DNA from: Euryarchaeota archaeon
GTDB lineage: Archaea; Thermoplasmatota; SW-10-69-26; JACQPN01
Length of the DNA stretch: 64,000 nt
Assembly: GCA_016207515.1 (NCBI GenBank)
Contig: JACQPN010000021.1
Location: 62,001 to 126,000 of the forward strand
Reading direction: 5' to 3'
The notes beneath the pieces are model-generated. The model did not search any database and had not been told where the DNA came from. It saw only the letters and a program-made list of their open reading frames with translations. Position 1 is the first letter of the stretch. The number at the start of each line of letters is the position of its first letter. Positions 17,290 through 26,908 of the stretch are shown one piece after another. The translations under genes were made by a program, and so were the position numbers.

Positions 17290-17907
17290 CTACCTCATCC
17301 CCTTCCTGGCCTTCACTTCATGCGGGGTCGGGAACTTGATGCCCTTCGCGTTCGACCTTGCGACGATGTCCTTGAGTTTTGGAGGCGTAAGATGGAGAGC
17401 GGGTGCCACGTCGGCGATGTACTCTTTGCCTTGGCGTTCGCGCTCGATCTCTTTTTGCGGGTTCGATGATTCGAACATTATCGCCTCCGTTGGGCATACC
17501 TTGACGCACGCCGGGTCGCCGCCGCAGAGGTTGCACTTCACGACCTCCCTGTCCTCGAACGCGATCGCGTCGTACGCGCACTTCACCACGCAGAGGCCGC
17601 ACCCGATGCAGTCGTCCTTGTGGAGCTCGACGTATCCTTTCTCCTTGTCCCAGAAAAGCGCATCCGTCGGGCAGACCTTCATACAGGTCTTGTCCTCGCA
17701 TTGGATGCAATAGTTCGGGAACTCCCACGCGCCGTCCTTCTTGACGATCCGGATGGCGGTCTTCGTCTTCGAGAGTATGCCGAACTTGTTGAGAGAGCAC
17801 GCGTAACTGCAAAGGTGGCAGCCGACGCACTTGTCGGGATAGACGAAGAGCTGTTTCGGCGAGTCTCCGATCTCGATGGCGAAATTCTCCATCGACTTGA
17901 GGGTCAC
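17290..17907 (-). CDS. multi-cluster 4Fe-4S ferredoxin (AOR-associated type)
   Basis: The 205-residue protein contains four 4Fe-4S cysteine groups: CVGCHLCSYAC near residue 27, CIQCEDKTCMKVC, CIGCGLCVVKC and CNLCGGDPACVKVC. This layout is seen in electron-transfer subunits that work with aldehyde ferredoxin oxidoreductases and related tungsten or molybdenum enzymes. An aldehyde ferredoxin oxidoreductase gene lies on the same strand at 23698-25572, but the large surface-protein gene separates them. The start is uncertain between 17907 and the ATG at 17892. A TTTATTAG box lies near 17930-17938. Confidence 0.88.
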   Translation of the reverse strand: MTLKSMENFAIEIGDSPKQLFVYPDKCVGCHLCSYACSLNKFGILSKTKTAIRIVKKDGAWEFPNYCIQCEDKTCMKVCPTDALFWDKEKGYVELHKDDCIGCGLCVVKCAYDAIAFEDREVVKCNLCGGDPACVKVCPTEAIMFESSNPQKEIERERQGKEYIADVAPALHLTPPKLKDIVARSNAKGIKFPTPHEVKARKGMR

Positions 17908-18018
17908 AAGGGCGGTGAACCGCTCAGCGACTAATAAAGTGTGGGCAGTCGATCGGGCGGGCTCCCTGGTGCGGCCCCTTCCTCATCCGAAATGTCGGCT
18001 CCCCGCGTGGCCATCCGT

Positions 18019-21000
18019 TCAAGATGCCGGACGGTACGAGACAACGATGTCGTCGACCCATGCTTGGACCGCGCTCTCCATCGTGCCGCTCCACCCGTCC
18101 GACGTTACGCCGAGTTTCCCGAGTTGGAAGCCGTCGCCTGGTTGCGCACCGGTCGTGTACGATGCGGAAAGAAGCTCTTCGCCGGCCGCGGAGAGGATCC
18201 GCATCGTCAGGAGGCGCGTCACGTTGTCGTAATCGAACGCGAACCGGTACTCGGTGTCCGCCTCGCCGACGAACTTCGCGTTGAGCCGCAGAGTGCCACT
18301 CGAGTCCCGGTACTTGAGGTAGTATTCCGGTTTCTGTCCAAGGTTCCAGTCGCGGCTCTGGTAGTGGACGGCGAGGGAGTTCCTGCCGTTCACGGCATCG
18401 GCGAGGCCCGACTCCCCGATGAAAAGCGGCACCGCGCCCTGCCAATTCCCCTGGCTGCTCGTGGCCCAGCGCGCGGAGACGTTGAAGCTTCCAGAAGATT
18501 GGTTCCATGTGCCGTTCAAAGGGTGCACGAACCGCTCGTCGCTTGGGTCCTGGCGGTCGCTTTTGAGGCCGATCCGGCCGCCTAGGATCTCCCACCCGAC
18601 GTCGCTCCAAAGGCCGTTGTTCTCCCTCACGAAACCCTCGCTGGAATCGCCGAAGGAATACGACTCCGTGGTGGCGGGACCGGATCCGTTCCCCGTCCCG
18701 TTGCCGCCCGTGCTGTTGCCTTGCGTGCCGTTGCCTTGTGTGCCGTTCCCGCCGGTGCCGTTTCCCGTCTCGTTCGACGGCGGCTCGGCGAGGATCGTTC
18801 CCACGGGGGGCGGGCGCACGAGACCGTTCTGCTCGAAATAGTTCTCGCGGATGTCGAGCGTCACGTTGTAAGCGCCCGCGCCGGAGGAGCGCATCACTCG
18901 CAGCATGTAGCTGTCGCTTGAGGCGATGAGAAGCGTCGCGGGCGCTAGCACCCAGCATCCCGCGGAGAAGCTTTCGCCCGTTATCGTGGCGGCGCCGACG
19001 CCCGCGTGGACCTGGTAAAGGAGCGGGTCGAGAGAGAGTCCTGGCGTCGGACAGACGGAGACCGAGAACCAGTCGCCGTACGCTACGCTGTTTATGAAAT
19101 AGTAATCCAACGTGTCGGACGCGTTGACGCTTCCCCAACATGCGGGACCCTCCTCGAGCGCGGGTCTTTGGCCGCTCAAGTGGCGGCCTGCTTGCCATGG
19201 ATTCGAGTTCGGAGCCTCGCCTGCCCCGCAATCGTCCGTCCGGAAGACGGTCACGTTTCGCGTAAGCTCCCCAAGGGCGGCGCCGTCTCGCGTGACGCCG
19301 GTGGCCTTGATCGAATAGTTTCCGGCGGCCGTGTAGGCGTGGGTGGGCGATAGCGGGCTCCCCGACGGTGAATAACCGGCCGCGGGGACGCGTTGCACGA
19401 CGCCGTCGCCCCAGTCGACGCTCAGGTTGACGTCCTCGTAATCGAGGTCGACCGCTGTGAAGGTGACGGGCATCGCCGCCGGGACAGGCCAGAAGGCGGG
19501 GAAGGAACCGGTGATGACGCCCGTGGGGGCGGGGGCGTTGGTCGCGTTCACGCTTACGTTGTAGATGAAATCGCCCGATGCGTTGGTCGGCGCAACGCGG
19601 ATCGTCCACGTGCCGGCGCTCGAAGCGTAATCGTGCGCGACGTTCGATATGACGGCTGGATGCGATCCGTCGGGCGCCGTCACTTCGAAGGTGGCGTTCG
19701 TCAAGTTGAATCGCAGGTGAGTCCCCGAGGGCGCGGCGTACAGGAGAAGGTCCTCCGTGTCCTCGTGGCCGACGTAGCCCTTGCAAGATGTCGTGAAGCT
19801 GCGGCCCTCGGCGGGCGCGTCCCCCGGTCCTTGGCAATCCGGAAGCGCCACCACGTCGACGGTGCGGAGGCTCCCCGTTAGCGTCCGTCCGAGGCGCGAC
19901 GTCCCGTTCGCGGTGATGCTATACGTCCCGGTCCCCGAGTAGGTGTGGTTACGCGTGTAGTTCGTCGCCCACCCCGCCCTGAACGCCGTCGGCGCCGTTC
20001 CATCGCCCCAATCGATCGTGACATCGACGTCTTCCGTGTCGAGGTCGTCGGTCCGGACAACGTACGAGACGCTCTGCCCTCTTGTCGCGGACGAGGGCCC
20101 GACGAGCGACACCGCGCCCGTCGGCTTCACGGCCACGATCGAGCCCATCGTGATCGTGTAATCGCGCGAATACCCGCCCGCGGGGTCGACGTTGATGATG
20201 TACATGCCGCCGCTTTGTGAATAATCGCGGAATACGCCGGCTAGAGGCGACCGGGTCACGTCCTCGGGGGACGTGATGTTGAAGCCCACGCCCGAAGAGA
20301 CGCTAGCGGTGACGCGCGTTCCCGGGGCGGTCTCGAAAAGGAGCTTGTCGGCGAGGTCGCCTTGGGTGCCGAGCCAGGCGTTACAGGTCCCCGTGAAGGC
20401 CTGGCCGTCCGCGGGGGCATCGCCAAGGCCGTCGTAGCAATCGCCACGGTAGGACGATACCCATGTGTTACCTGGCGATGACAGCGCCGGCACATCGTGG
20501 GAGTCGAAGGCGTTGATCCTCAAGGACCAGGAACCCCAGTATGAGTGGCCGCTCGGCGTCGTCTGGAAGTGGAACGTCGTCCCCGATGGGCCCTGTTGCG
20601 GTGTGGGCATGAGTTGGTACCCGTACGGGAAGTTGTAGTCTCCGTCGTCGCCGAACAAGACGTAGGGCCTCACCGTGTCGTTGTCGGCGTCCGTGACGGT
20701 CACGTCGAAGGATATCGGGTCACCGTCCTGGACGAACGTCGTCAGGTTCGAAAGCGCGAGCACCGGACGGGCGTTCGCGGTGACGCTCGCCTTCACCCAA
20801 TAATCGAACGGGGCGGTCGACTGGGTGTCCCACCACTCGGATGGGTAGGTGTAGCAGCTTCCGTCCCAACAGAACGTCTCGTACGCCTTGACGTCAGGTT
20901 GGCTGGGCGTCACATCGATTTTCAAGGGGCCCGCGCCCGTCATCTGGAAAGTCGTGTCGAGCACACTCGGTCCAGAGGGGCGAAGACCGAAGTCGGGGCC

Positions 21001-23565
21001 GGGGTTCGTGCTCATCGAATAACTGTGCCCCTGGATTGAGGCCTCGAGGCGCACGATGTCCGCATCGTCGGCGGCGATCTGGTAACCGTCTTTCCCATCA
21101 CCTAGGCCCCGGGTCCAGCCGTCGACGAAATGGGACGTGCAGGTCACGCCCGACGTAAGAGTCGCACGTGAGGTCGTCGAGGAGTCCGTCGAAGTCCCGC
21201 AATCCCCGCCCGTCGGCGCGGGACCGCGTGTGACTGTCAACGTGTACCTCAAAGGCCCGGGCGCCGAGACGAGTTCGATGCGGTCGATCTCGGTGGCCCC
21301 GTCGTCGTCGTAATCGAAGAACGGGACGAGCTTGTTGGTCAAGACGACCGTGCCCGAGCCTTCCTTGCGCTGGACCTCGGTGAAGTCGACCGTCCTCACG
21401 ACCCTCACCGTGCCGGGATCGTGAAGGGCGATCGTGAAGTTGAGGGGCCAATCTCGCCATACGCTCCACGAGTACGTGTCGAGTGTGTCGCCGTCCGGGT
21501 GGAGCCAGCCTACGCAAGAGACGCTAGCGTTTCCAAGCCCCGTGAACGGCAATGCGCGGGCAATGCTGCCCACGTCGCCGGAGCCGTTGCAGTCCCAGTA
21601 AGGGAACGGTCCGATCGGGCGGATGCCCGTCACGTTCAGTTCGTATTTCCCCACTTCCCCCGAGATGTGGATGGAGTAGTCTCCGGCCGGAAGCGACGGC
21701 GACTCGAGGTAGAACGTCCCCTTGTCGTTGTTCGTGACCTGGGCCTTGATCACACGCGTGGCGTTTCGTAGGACAAGCGAGGTGTTGAGGCCGTACTCGC
21801 GCTGGCTCAGAGCGAAAATGGGGCCTCCGGGGGAATGGAACTGGTAGTCGTCCGCGTCCGCGGGGTTGGAGCTTCCGACCTCGTGGATCACGCCGGGGCA
21901 AACGAAGGGGTAGGACACGTTCAACGGCTCATCGTCGCCCGTATGCACACCCGAAAACTCGCCGACGTCGCGCCCCGTGTAGCAGTCGAACTCGTCGAAC
22001 GGGCTTCGCGCGATCGCGAGGTCGAAACGGCCCGCTTCTCCATTCGGCGAATGCTCGCCGACGCCGATGATCGCAAGGGTGTGGATACCCGCCGAGGGGG
22101 CCGCCGCGAAGGCGACCTTGCCCCCGTCCTGCCCCGGAGCCTCGAAGTGCTCGACGAGGCTCCCGTTCGGCGAGTAGAAATCGATGTCGACGTCCGTGAT
22201 GTCGCTCGGGTCCCACGTGAGCGTGAAGTCGAGGCGGTCGCCGCGGTCGAGGTCCAACTTGAACGCGTCGACGTCGTCGCGTGCCGTCATCGTGATGTCG
22301 CACGAAAGCGTCGCGCCGTTCGCGACCGTGATGAGCGTCGCGTTGGAGCGAAGGTTCGGGCCGTCGACACCGGTGCCACAGTCGTCTTGCGTCGCGGGAT
22401 CGAAGGCGTACACATCCACTTCGTAATCGCGCGACCCTTCGATGACCGCGGTCCAGTCGCCGCCCGAATCGGCGGTGAACTCGAAGCCGGAGAAACCCTG
22501 CTCCGCGACGTAGAACGCGTCCATCCGCTCGGTGGCGGTCGGGTCGAAAAGGCGCACCGAGGTCGCGCCCGATGACGCCCTCGCAACGATCTTGTCGCCT
22601 GCATCCACGCCTATGGTGTACGAATCCGAGGTCTCGTTCCCACGGATGAAACCGAAGCAGGTCGTGTCCGCTAACGTTACCCCCGTCCCGTCGCCGTCGA
22701 ACCCCTCGCCCGGGCACCAGCGGTGCGCGTTGAACGCATCCGGGAACCATTCGTGGCGCATCTGGTAGTCGAAGAAGGTGCCGCTCACGTGGTCCACCTC
22801 GACCACCACCCGCGCGGCCCTTTGCGCCCGGAACCCGATGTCGCCGGTTATCCCAAAGATCAGCGGCCTTGTGACGAGAAGCGTGCCGTTCCAGTCCCAA
22901 AGGCGCATGACATACGAACCGTCCGCGCCGCCCGCAACGATGAGTTTCGGGTTGATCCACTCGAACGGCAGCATATCGATGCGGTAGAAGTCGCGCGCAT
23001 CCCAAGTGTCGGTACGGCCTGTGCAGGTGCTCGAGCCGAAGGCAAGCGCGATGGGCGCCGAGCTACGAAGGAAGCTTCCCGCGTCGACACCGCCCGTGAG
23101 GCAATCCGTCTGTACCGGGTCGTTCACCGCGACATCCAAGGAATACGCGCCGGAGCCGCGAATGATCACCACTTGGTCGCCCGTCTCGCCCGCCACCGCC
23201 TCGACGCCCATCCCACCGTGCACGTCCAACGCGTCGGTCGCGTCCATCTCGGCGCCTGACGGGGAAAGGAGCGTCACGTTCGAAACACCAGTCGCACGCA
23301 CCGTAACGCGCTCTCCCGCGGTCGCGCTGAATTTGTACGCGTCCGCGTCGTCGATCGGATCCATCTCGCCGCCGCACGTCGTCGGCGTCGAGATGAGCGC
23401 GGCTGTGGAGGCGTCGGGCCCGGCATCGACGCCGCCGGCACAAGCATCATCAGCGGCCGACGCAGGAAAAGGAAGCGAAGAGGCGAGGAGGAACAAGACT
23501 AGAAGGAGGGCGTCCGCCCGCCTTCCCAAGACTCCCGCTTGATGCCGTCCCGTCGCCCGCTTCAT
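18019..23565 (-). CDS. very large secreted surface protein with repeated Cys modules, PKD domains and a C-terminal lectin-like domain
   Basis: The 1848-residue protein begins with a signal peptide (LLLVLFLLASSLPFPASA). Its body repeats a module of 100-180 residues, each opening with a cysteine-glycine-aspartate signature such as DACAGGVDAG, DCLTGGVDAG, DDCGTGVDGPN, FDCYTGRDVG, GDCYDGLGDAP and PDCQGPGDAP, resembling bacterial pre-peptidase C-terminal (PPC) domains. Two PKD domains are clear (VTIDWGDGTAP with NHTYSGTGTYS; LSVDWGDGVVQ with THAYTAAGNYS). A linker near residues 1595-1631 is made of repeated NGT/NST sites for N-glycosylation. The last ~220 residues look like a concanavalin-type jelly-roll domain. 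There is no PGF-CTERM tail or transmembrane helix at the end, so anchoring is unclear. A structural or adhesive role is inferred. Confidence 0.85.
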   Translation of the reverse strand: MKRATGRHQAGVLGRRADALLLVLFLLASSLPFPASAADDACAGGVDAGPDASTAALISTPTTCGGEMDPIDDADAYKFSATAGERVTVRATGVSNVTLLSPSGAEMDATDALDVHGGMGVEAVAGETGDQVVIIRGSGAYSLDVAVNDPVQTDCLTGGVDAGSFLRSSAPIALAFGSSTCTGRTDTWDARDFYRIDMLPFEWINPKLIVAGGADGSYVMRLWDWNGTLLVTRPLIFGITGDIGFRAQRAARVVVEVDHVSGTFFDYQMRHEWFPDAFNAHRWCPGEGFDGDGTGVTLADTTCFGFIRGNETSDSYTIGVDAGDKIVARASSGATSVRLFDPTATERMDAFYVAEQGFSGFEFTADSGGDWTAVIEGSRDYEVDVYAFDPATQDDCGTGVDGPNLRSNATLITVANGATLSCDITMTARDDVDAFKLDLDRGDRLDFTLTWDPSDITDVDIDFYSPNGSLVEHFEAPGQDGGKVAFAAAPSAGIHTLAIIGVGEHSPNGEAGRFDLAIARSPFDEFDCYTGRDVGEFSGVHTGDDEPLNVSYPFVCPGVIHEVGSSNPADADDYQFHSPGGPIFALSQREYGLNTSLVLRNATRVIKAQVTNNDKGTFYLESPSLPAGDYSIHISGEVGKYELNVTGIRPIGPFPYWDCNGSGDVGSIARALPFTGLGNASVSCVGWLHPDGDTLDTYSWSVWRDWPLNFTIALHDPGTVRVVRTVDFTEVQRKEGSGTVVLTNKLVPFFDYDDDGATEIDRIELVSAPGPLRYTLTVTRGPAPTGGDCGTSTDSSTTSRATLTSGVTCTSHFVDGWTRGLGDGKDGYQIAADDADIVRLEASIQGHSYSMSTNPGPDFGLRPSGPSVLDTTFQMTGAGPLKIDVTPSQPDVKAYETFCWDGSCYTYPSEWWDTQSTAPFDYWVKASVTANARPVLALSNLTTFVQDGDPISFDVTVTDADNDTVRPYVLFGDDGDYNFPYGYQLMPTPQQGPSGTTFHFQTTPSGHSYWGSWSLRINAFDSHDVPALSSPGNTWVSSYRGDCYDGLGDAPADGQAFTGTCNAWLGTQGDLADKLLFETAPGTRVTASVSSGVGFNITSPEDVTRSPLAGVFRDYSQSGGMYIINVDPAGGYSRDYTITMGSIVAVKPTGAVSLVGPSSATRGQSVSYVVRTDDLDTEDVDVTIDWGDGTAPTAFRAGWATNYTRNHTYSGTGTYSITANGTSRLGRTLTGSLRTVDVVALPDCQGPGDAPAEGRSFTTSCKGYVGHEDTEDLLLYAAPSGTHLRFNLTNATFEVTAPDGSHPAVISNVAHDYASSAGTWTIRVAPTNASGDFIYNVSVNATNAPAPTGVITGSFPAFWPVPAAMPVTFTAVDLDYEDVNLSVDWGDGVVQRVPAAGYSPSGSPLSPTHAYTAAGNYSIKATGVTRDGAALGELTRNVTVFRTDDCGAGEAPNSNPWQAGRHLSGQRPALEEGPACWGSVNASDTLDYYFINSVAYGDWFSVSVCPTPGLSLDPLLYQVHAGVGAATITGESFSAGCWVLAPATLLIASSDSYMLRVMRSSGAGAYNVTLDIRENYFEQNGLVRPPPVGTILAEPPSNETGNGTGGNGTQGNGTQGNSTGGNGTGNGSGPATTESYSFGDSSEGFVRENNGLWSDVGWEILGGRIGLKSDRQDPSDERFVHPLNGTWNQSSGSFNVSARWATSSQGNWQGAVPLFIGESGLADAVNGRNSLAVHYQSRDWNLGQKPEYYLKYRDSSGTLRLNAKFVGEADTEYRFAFDYDNVTRLLTMRILSAAGEELLSASYTTGAQPGDGFQLGKLGVTSDGWSGTMESAVQAWVDDIVVSYRPAS

Positions 23566-23697
23566 CCTGCCTGCCTCTAATACCCTTGAGTGGAGGGATT
23601 AGGGGGGTAGTGTAAGGCGTTTTCGGGAGGTCAACTGGGAGGTTGCATGTGACGACCAACATGGATGCTTGGTCGATGCCTTGGTTTGCGCGAGACT

Positions 23698-25572
23698 CTA
23701 TGCGGGCATCAAGCGAGGAGGATTCGCGATCACGGATTCGAGTTGGCGCTGGCGCTCTGGGCTAAGCATCCCATCCCGTGTCCACCCTCGTATCTCGTAG
23801 TATTCGTTCAACATCTTCTCGAACCCCGCCCTTTCGATCCGATGCCCCTTCGCGAGCCTCGAAGGCATCGGCTCGTCGAAGTAACGCTTGGGGAGCGTGT
23901 CGTCCTTCCGCGTCACGCCTTCGCGCACGTTGAAGAGCCGTTCCATGTCGATGACGTTCCTTCCCACTTGGATCGTCTCCTCGCGTGTGAGCTTGATGCC
24001 GGTCGTGTGTTCGGTGAGTTCGCGGACGATCTCGAAGTCGACAAGATGCGGGCTGTTGAAGCCGTGGGTCACGAATTTGCAGATGCCTGCGCTGTCGACG
24101 ACGGCGAACATGTCGTCGCTGAAGGCGACCGTCTGCGCCTTGCCCTCGTAGATGGTGGGGTCGCGCGTGACGCCTTTGCCGTAGATCTTCTCCTTGGTCT
24201 CGATTGGGAGGTTCATGAAGATCTCCAAGGTCGGTCGGTTGCGAAGATGGTCCGCGCCACGCGATGCGACCGCGAGGCCGAGCCCGAACGCTTTGAGGTA
24301 GCGCACGTCGTGCGGGTCGCTTTGAGGAAGGCCCTTCACCGCGATGAGGTAATCAGCGGCCATCGGCGGGACCAGGCCCATCGGAAGGGCGCGAGTCGAT
24401 TCCGCCATCACGTTTCCCCAGCCTTCGCGGCGGGTGATCTTGCCGATCCATCGCTTGACCCCTTCGTAGTCCTCGTCGGCCCAAAGCAGGGGTTCGCCCG
24501 TCTGCTCTTTCGTGATGATTCCCCGCTGGTAGAGTTCCATGTGCCATGCGAGTATGGTCCCAAGGCTCGACGTGTCGAACCCGACATCGTTTGAGATATT
24601 GTTGAGTTCGATGAGTTGCTCGGTTTTCAACACACCGATGTTCGCGCCCATGATGCCGGTCGTCGAATACTCCGGCCCTTCGCCGCCGAGCGTGTTCCTG
24701 TGCGTGCAGTGCACGAAACAACTGGAACATGAGACCATCTTCTCGACCTGGCCTTCGATGTGCTCGCTGTCGAGTTCGTCGACCCATGAGTTGAGCTGGC
24801 TGTTCTTCGTACGGATCGCGCCTATTGCGTTCGACGTGTCGTAGAGGAACGCGGTGCCGACGGTGCCCAAGACCTTCGCGACCTTCGATGAGCCGACGTA
24901 ATGATGGATCTCGGTTCCGCGGACCAGAAGTGTCGCAGGGTCGGCGACGGGGAGGGCTTCGGTTCCGGTCGCCACGATCGCCTTCAGGTTCTTCGATCCC
25001 ATGACCGCGCCCATACCGGTGCGGGCGCTTCGCTTGTATCCCGAGCGAACGGCCGCGAACCGGACGAGTTTCTCGCCTCCGACGCCGATCACGACCATCT
25101 CGACACGGGTGTCGCCGAAGTCCTTGCGGATCATCTCCTGGACTTCCAGCGTTTCGTGGCCCCAATAGGGGGTCCCGTCACGGAACTCCACTTTTCCGTC
25201 TTTGATGTACAGGTACGTGGGCCTCTCGGCTTTTCCCTTGACAATCAGATGGTCGAACCCGGCACTACGCATCTCGGCCCCGAAGAAGCCGCCGATGTTG
25301 CCATCGCCGAGGATGAACGTCTCCGGGGACTTTCCCGTCACGTTCATGCGCGAAGACGACGGCGCCATCGTGCCTGTGAGAAGCCCCGCCCCGAAGATGA
25401 CGAGGTTCTCGGGAGAGAAAGGCTCGACGCCGCGGAGGAGGTACTTGTTGAGATAATAGACGTTCAACCCCCGGCCGCCGAGGAACATCCGCCGCAATGA
25501 ATCCGGGATCTCCTCGACGTGGACCGTCTTTTTCGTGAGGTCGACGATGGCGAGGTCACGCGGGTAGCTCAT
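23698..25572 (-). CDS. aor: aldehyde:ferredoxin oxidoreductase (tungsten/molybdenum pterin enzyme)
   Basis: The 624-residue protein matches the AOR family in length and motifs. The [4Fe-4S] ligands are Cys282, Cys285 and Cys289 (CSSCFVHC) and Cys498 (DSAGICKFV), the same spacing as in the Pyrococcus enzyme. The N-terminal domain has FLGGRGLNVYYLNKYL, and the pterin-binding region GAEMRSAGFDHLIVKGKA is present. AORs oxidise aldehydes to acids with ferredoxin as acceptor, in the cytoplasm. The ATG at 25572 is 25-35 nt from a TTTTAACC box, giving a leaderless start. The tetra-cluster ferredoxin at 17290 could be its partner. Substrate specificity is not readable. Confidence 0.94.
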   Translation of the reverse strand: MSYPRDLAIVDLTKKTVHVEEIPDSLRRMFLGGRGLNVYYLNKYLLRGVEPFSPENLVIFGAGLLTGTMAPSSSRMNVTGKSPETFILGDGNIGGFFGAEMRSAGFDHLIVKGKAERPTYLYIKDGKVEFRDGTPYWGHETLEVQEMIRKDFGDTRVEMVVIGVGGEKLVRFAAVRSGYKRSARTGMGAVMGSKNLKAIVATGTEALPVADPATLLVRGTEIHHYVGSSKVAKVLGTVGTAFLYDTSNAIGAIRTKNSQLNSWVDELDSEHIEGQVEKMVSCSSCFVHCTHRNTLGGEGPEYSTTGIMGANIGVLKTEQLIELNNISNDVGFDTSSLGTILAWHMELYQRGIITKEQTGEPLLWADEDYEGVKRWIGKITRREGWGNVMAESTRALPMGLVPPMAADYLIAVKGLPQSDPHDVRYLKAFGLGLAVASRGADHLRNRPTLEIFMNLPIETKEKIYGKGVTRDPTIYEGKAQTVAFSDDMFAVVDSAGICKFVTHGFNSPHLVDFEIVRELTEHTTGIKLTREETIQVGRNVIDMERLFNVREGVTRKDDTLPKRYFDEPMPSRLAKGHRIERAGFEKMLNEYYEIRGWTRDGMLSPERQRQLESVIANPPRLMPA

Positions 25573-25596
25573 CCTTGGAAGATAGGGTGGCAAAGT

Positions 25597-25606
25597 GGTT
25601 AAAAGG
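25597..25606. promoter_or_regulatory. shared TATA element between AOR and acyl-CoA dehydrogenase genes
   Basis: GGTTAAAAGG (CCTTTTAACC on the other strand) is 21-30 nt from the GTG at 25627 and 25-34 nt from the ATG at 25572. One element therefore fits leaderless starts in both directions. GGAGGT at 25611-25616 also gives the acyl-CoA dehydrogenase gene a possible ribosome site. Confidence 0.5.
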
Positions 25607-25626
25607 CTTTGGAGGTATCGTGGGCC

Positions 25627-26781
25627 GTGGTCGATTTCCGCCTGAACGAACAGCATCTTGCGATCCAACGGATGGTCCGGGACTTCGCCGAAAAAGAGAT
25701 CAGGCCGGTCGCAAAACGCATCGACAAGACGCGCGAGTTCCCGTGGGCGACCGTAAGACGCGCCGGCGAGCTTGGCCTCATGGGGGTCGCGATCCCGGGC
25801 GAATGGGGTGGGGCGGGAGCGGACACGATATCGTACGCGATCACGGCGGAGGAGATGACGCGCGTATGCGCGACCCACGCGACCATCCTCGGCGCGAACA
25901 ACAGCCTCACGTGCGGGCCCATCCACGCCTTCGGCACCGACGACCAGAAGGAGAGGTACCTGAAACCGCTGGCTTCGGGGAGACACTTGGGCGCCTATTC
26001 GCTCTCGGAGCCCGGTTCGGGTTCCGATGCGGCGAGCCTCACCACCACGGCTCGACAGGACGGTGGCTCCTACGTGTTGAACGGCACGAAGAGTTGGGTG
26101 ACGCTCGGCCCCGTGGCGGACACGATCATAGTCTTTGCGACGCTTGATCCGAGACTGGGCGCCAAGGGCATCTGCGCTTTCATCGTGGAAAAGGGGTTTG
26201 ACGGCCTCAAAGCCGGCGAGCCCGAGCACAAGATGGGGTTGCGGGCGAGCCCGACGTCGAACCTGTTCTTCGAGGACTGTCGCGTGCCGAAGGAGAACCT
26301 CCTGGGCCGCGAAGGGGAAGGTTTCAAGATCGCCCTCGCCACCCTCGACAGCGGCCGGGTCCTCGCGGCCGCGGGCGCGATCGGAATCGCCCGGGCGGCG
26401 CTCGAAGACTCGGTCGCCTACGCTAAGGAACGCAGGCAGTTCGGGCGCCCGATCGGCGATTTCCAGGCGATCCAATGGATGCTGGCGGATATGGCCATGA
26501 ACATCGAGACCGCCCGGATCATGTGCCACAGGGCCGCGTGGCTCAAGGACCAAAAAGTGCGCTTCACGAAGGAGGCTTCCATCGCGAAACTGTTCGCGAC
26601 GGAGATGGCCACGCAAGCGTGCCTCAAGGCCGTACAGATCCACGGCGGGATGGGCTACACGACGGAGGCGAACGTCGAGCGTTACCTTCGCGACGTGAAG
26701 GTCTGGGAGATATTCGAAGGGACGAGCGAGATCCAGAGGATGGTAATAGCAAGGCAATTGGGGCTCCCGCAGGAAGCGTAA
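25627..26781 (+). CDS. acyl-CoA dehydrogenase (FAD-dependent)
   Basis: The 384-residue protein has the usual length and all family parts: N-terminal helical domain (RMVRDFAEKEIRPVAKRID), the FAD-binding signature YSLSEPGSGSDAASL, the middle beta-domain, and the C-terminal domain with QIHGGMGYTTEANVERYLRD and the catalytic-glutamate motif FEGTSEIQRMVIARQLG. It oxidises an acyl-CoA to the 2-enoyl-CoA and passes electrons to an ETF, as in fatty or branched-chain amino acid breakdown. The GTG start has GGAGGT ten bases upstream. It is divergent from the AOR gene, and the two may share a promoter. Confidence 0.94.
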   Translation: MVDFRLNEQHLAIQRMVRDFAEKEIRPVAKRIDKTREFPWATVRRAGELGLMGVAIPGEWGGAGADTISYAITAEEMTRVCATHATILGANNSLTCGPIHAFGTDDQKERYLKPLASGRHLGAYSLSEPGSGSDAASLTTTARQDGGSYVLNGTKSWVTLGPVADTIIVFATLDPRLGAKGICAFIVEKGFDGLKAGEPEHKMGLRASPTSNLFFEDCRVPKENLLGREGEGFKIALATLDSGRVLAAAGAIGIARAALEDSVAYAKERRQFGRPIGDFQAIQWMLADMAMNIETARIMCHRAAWLKDQKVRFTKEASIAKLFATEMATQACLKAVQIHGGMGYTTEANVERYLRDVKVWEIFEGTSEIQRMVIARQLGLPQEA

Positions 26782-26908
26782 GTGAGCTTCCCCGTCTGAA
26801 AGCCTCTTTTCCGCAAAGCGCGTCCGCGCGAACCTTGATTCGCGACGTCGTATGAAATTGTCCAAGTGACGGACGACTCATATTGAATCGCCACAAAAGG
26901 TTTTGAAG

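Noticed and set aside
23698-26865. A 1055-codon open frame spanning AOR and the region opposite the acyl-CoA dehydrogenase
   Set aside because: The first ~430 codons are the antisense of the acyl-CoA dehydrogenase gene; AOR family sequence begins exactly at the ATG at 25572.
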